The notes beneath the pieces were generated by a model. The model made no database searches. It was given only the letters and a program-made list of their open reading frames with translations, and was not told where the DNA came from. 64,000 nucleotides of DNA from Centropus unirufus (taxonomy: Eukaryota; Chordata; Aves; Cuculiformes; Centropidae): contig VYZI01000084.1 of NCBI GenBank assembly GCA_013397695.1, forward strand, positions 2,040,802 to 2,104,801, written 5' to 3'. The position numbers and the translations under genes are program-made. Shown piece after piece: positions 62,585 to 64,000 of the stretch. Within the stretch, counting starts at the first letter, position 1; each line of letters begins with the position of its first letter.

Positions 62585-62985
62585 TAAGGGCTGTTAGGTC
62601 ACCAAGTCTGACTTGCTGAATTTTACAGGTCTATAAGTACATTTCACCCAGTTATCACTGTAATCAGTCCAATCATTCAGAATCATCTGAAGTATAAAGC
62701 CAGTAGACTAGGAAGACAGCTAGTCTTGATTTGAAGACCTCAAGAGATAAAAAGCTGCTGATTTGCTTGGGTTGATTTTTGAGGGGTGATTAATTACTCT
62801 CACTGTTAAAGCTTCATGCCAAATTCCTCATCTGAATCTGCTTAATTTCAGTTCACAGACTTATTTTGCTTTTCTCCAGTGTTTCTCCAGGGTTAAGGAT
62901 TTCTTTTACAGCTGGTATTTACTCCTCAGGAAGATATTTGTAACCTGTATTCAAGTCACCTGTCAAAGTGTTTAGTAGGCAACTC
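62585..62985 (-). mobile_element. Very old CR1-like LINE 3' fragment
   Basis: On the plus strand it reads GTTAGGTCACCAAGTCTGAC, then CTAGTCTTGATTTGAAGACC, GTGATTAATTACTCTCACTG, GTTAAAGCTTCATGCC and CTGTATTCAAGTCACCTGTC. These follow in order the antisense of an ancient sauropsid CR1 3' region as I remember it. All frames are degraded. Confidence 0.75.
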
Positions 62986-64000
62986 ACTGATAGACATGTT
63001 CTTCAGCTCCTAAATAATTTCATTCACTCTTTTCCATACCAACTTTTAGCCTTTTTTCTTTTTTTATATATAAACACTGATCCAAGTTGTCATTCTCAGG
63101 ACTTAATTACAGGAAAATTGAAAAAAATTCATCAGCTTCCAGTGTTTCATACTAAGAAGGCCAAAAATTGAGGGGTTACCACATTAATTCATGCAGAGAA
63201 TTGTGATTTAAAGGATTTTCCCAGAATTTAATTTGGACTTCTTGGAAGTTAGGGACAGAATCCAATTCACTGCAGTGCCTTTCAGCTGCCCTATTCACTA
63301 AAGTGCCCTCTCTTTTTCTGCTACTTCCTGGCTCAATTTATGCATTTTCCAACATTTGGAAGAAATCAATCAGGAGACCTGCAAACAACCTCCTCCTTAA
63401 GTCCAGATTTAGCCTCAGAGCAGGTCTACCTAGTGGGCCTTTCTGAAGGGGACCTGTGCTAAAAATACCTCACAGTCATGTAATTAAACATTGACTCATT
63501 ATGCTTATGTACAAGGAAGGAAAAGGAAGGTTGTACTTCCTAAAGTTTGGATGCTTAACTTTTTTACCTCAATAAGGTTCTTTTCACATGATATAGGGGG
63601 ATAGTGATTCCTGGGCTTACCACAAAGCAAACTAGAAAAAAACGTTCCTTCTGACTGACATATATTGGCACATGAATGACTCACTGAAGTTGGCACTTTG
63701 ACCCGTACTTCATGGAGAGCTGGCGTGTGTTTACATTCATCACCTGCGGCCATGCGAACATCTTTGCAAATATTTTCTATTAGAAGAGCACTAGTAACAC
63801 TCAGGACCTTTAAAATCTGCTCTGGGCTCTGAAGAGGTCACAGTGGAGATATAGGCTTTCTTTCCTTGTTCTGTCCAGTTCATGTGTATCTTTGTGCTGG
63901 GCCTGTCCTATCCTGGCTCCTTAGTCAAGCGCTATTCTCCTCATGTGGTTGCTTTCAATATCTGTAATATTGTCTCTCCTAAATATGTTGCCCACTGAGC
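62986..64000. other. Intergenic or intronic DNA to window end
   Basis: AT-rich sequence with a T-rich tract near 63,050-63,070. No gene recognised. Confidence 0.6.

Noticed and set aside
1..64000. CRISPR array, tRNA gene, endogenous provirus or multi-gene novel system
   Set aside because: No regularly spaced repeats, no intact tRNA fold, no paired direct LTRs or retroviral frames, and no gene cluster other than TIMP3 were found.

Overview
The window is vertebrate, almost certainly avian, nuclear DNA. Coding density is extremely low and there are no long ORFs. There is one CpG island. CR1 LINE fragments of different ages and orientations are present, together with tRNA-derived (MIR/CORE-type) and 5S-derived SINE remnants. 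The only recognisable protein-coding exons encode a TIMP3 that is close to chicken TIMP3 but not identical to it.

TIMP3 lies on the minus strand. Exon 1 holds the signal peptide and the first mature residues, up to ...CNSDI, at 29902-30025. It sits in a CpG island of about 29.5-30.6 kb that also carries the promoter and 5' UTR. A phase-1 intron of about 25.4 kb separates it from the 83-bp exon 2 at 4393-4475. Exons 3-5 were not found in the remaining 4.4 kb, so the gene runs off the low-coordinate end. In other vertebrates, and in flies, TIMP genes are nested antisense in an intron of a synapsin gene (SYN3 for TIMP3). The plus strand here is therefore probably intronic SYN3 sequence, but I recognised no synapsin exon.

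Region by region: 1-4392 is TIMP3 intron 2 with a MIR-like remnant near 100-205. 4476-29901 is intron 1, mostly unique AT-rich DNA, with a CpG-containing block and a perfect 20-bp palindrome at 9.2-9.6 kb and a purine tract at 20.5 kb. 29.5-30.6 kb is the promoter island, with a predicted overlapping pair of upstream ORFs. 30.6-64 kb is upstream of TIMP3. It holds a MIR piece (32.85 kb), a 5S-derived SINE (33.4 kb), a G24 tract (34.03 kb), two copies of an old dispersed repeat (35.3 and 36.8 kb), a (CA)18 microsatellite (42.2 kb), a minus-strand CR1 (51.0-51.9 kb), a plus-strand older CR1 (55.4-56.2 kb), a MIR-like SINE (57.06 kb), an assembly gap (58.57 kb), a pair of about 300-bp inverted repeats 2.1 kb apart (59.5 and 61.9 kb) and a very old CR1 (62.6-63.0 kb).

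No tRNA or rRNA gene, CRISPR array, provirus or novel multi-gene system was seen. The items most worth a second look are the inverted-repeat pair, the TIMP3 leader uORFs, the 9.2-kb block and the 5S-derived SINE.
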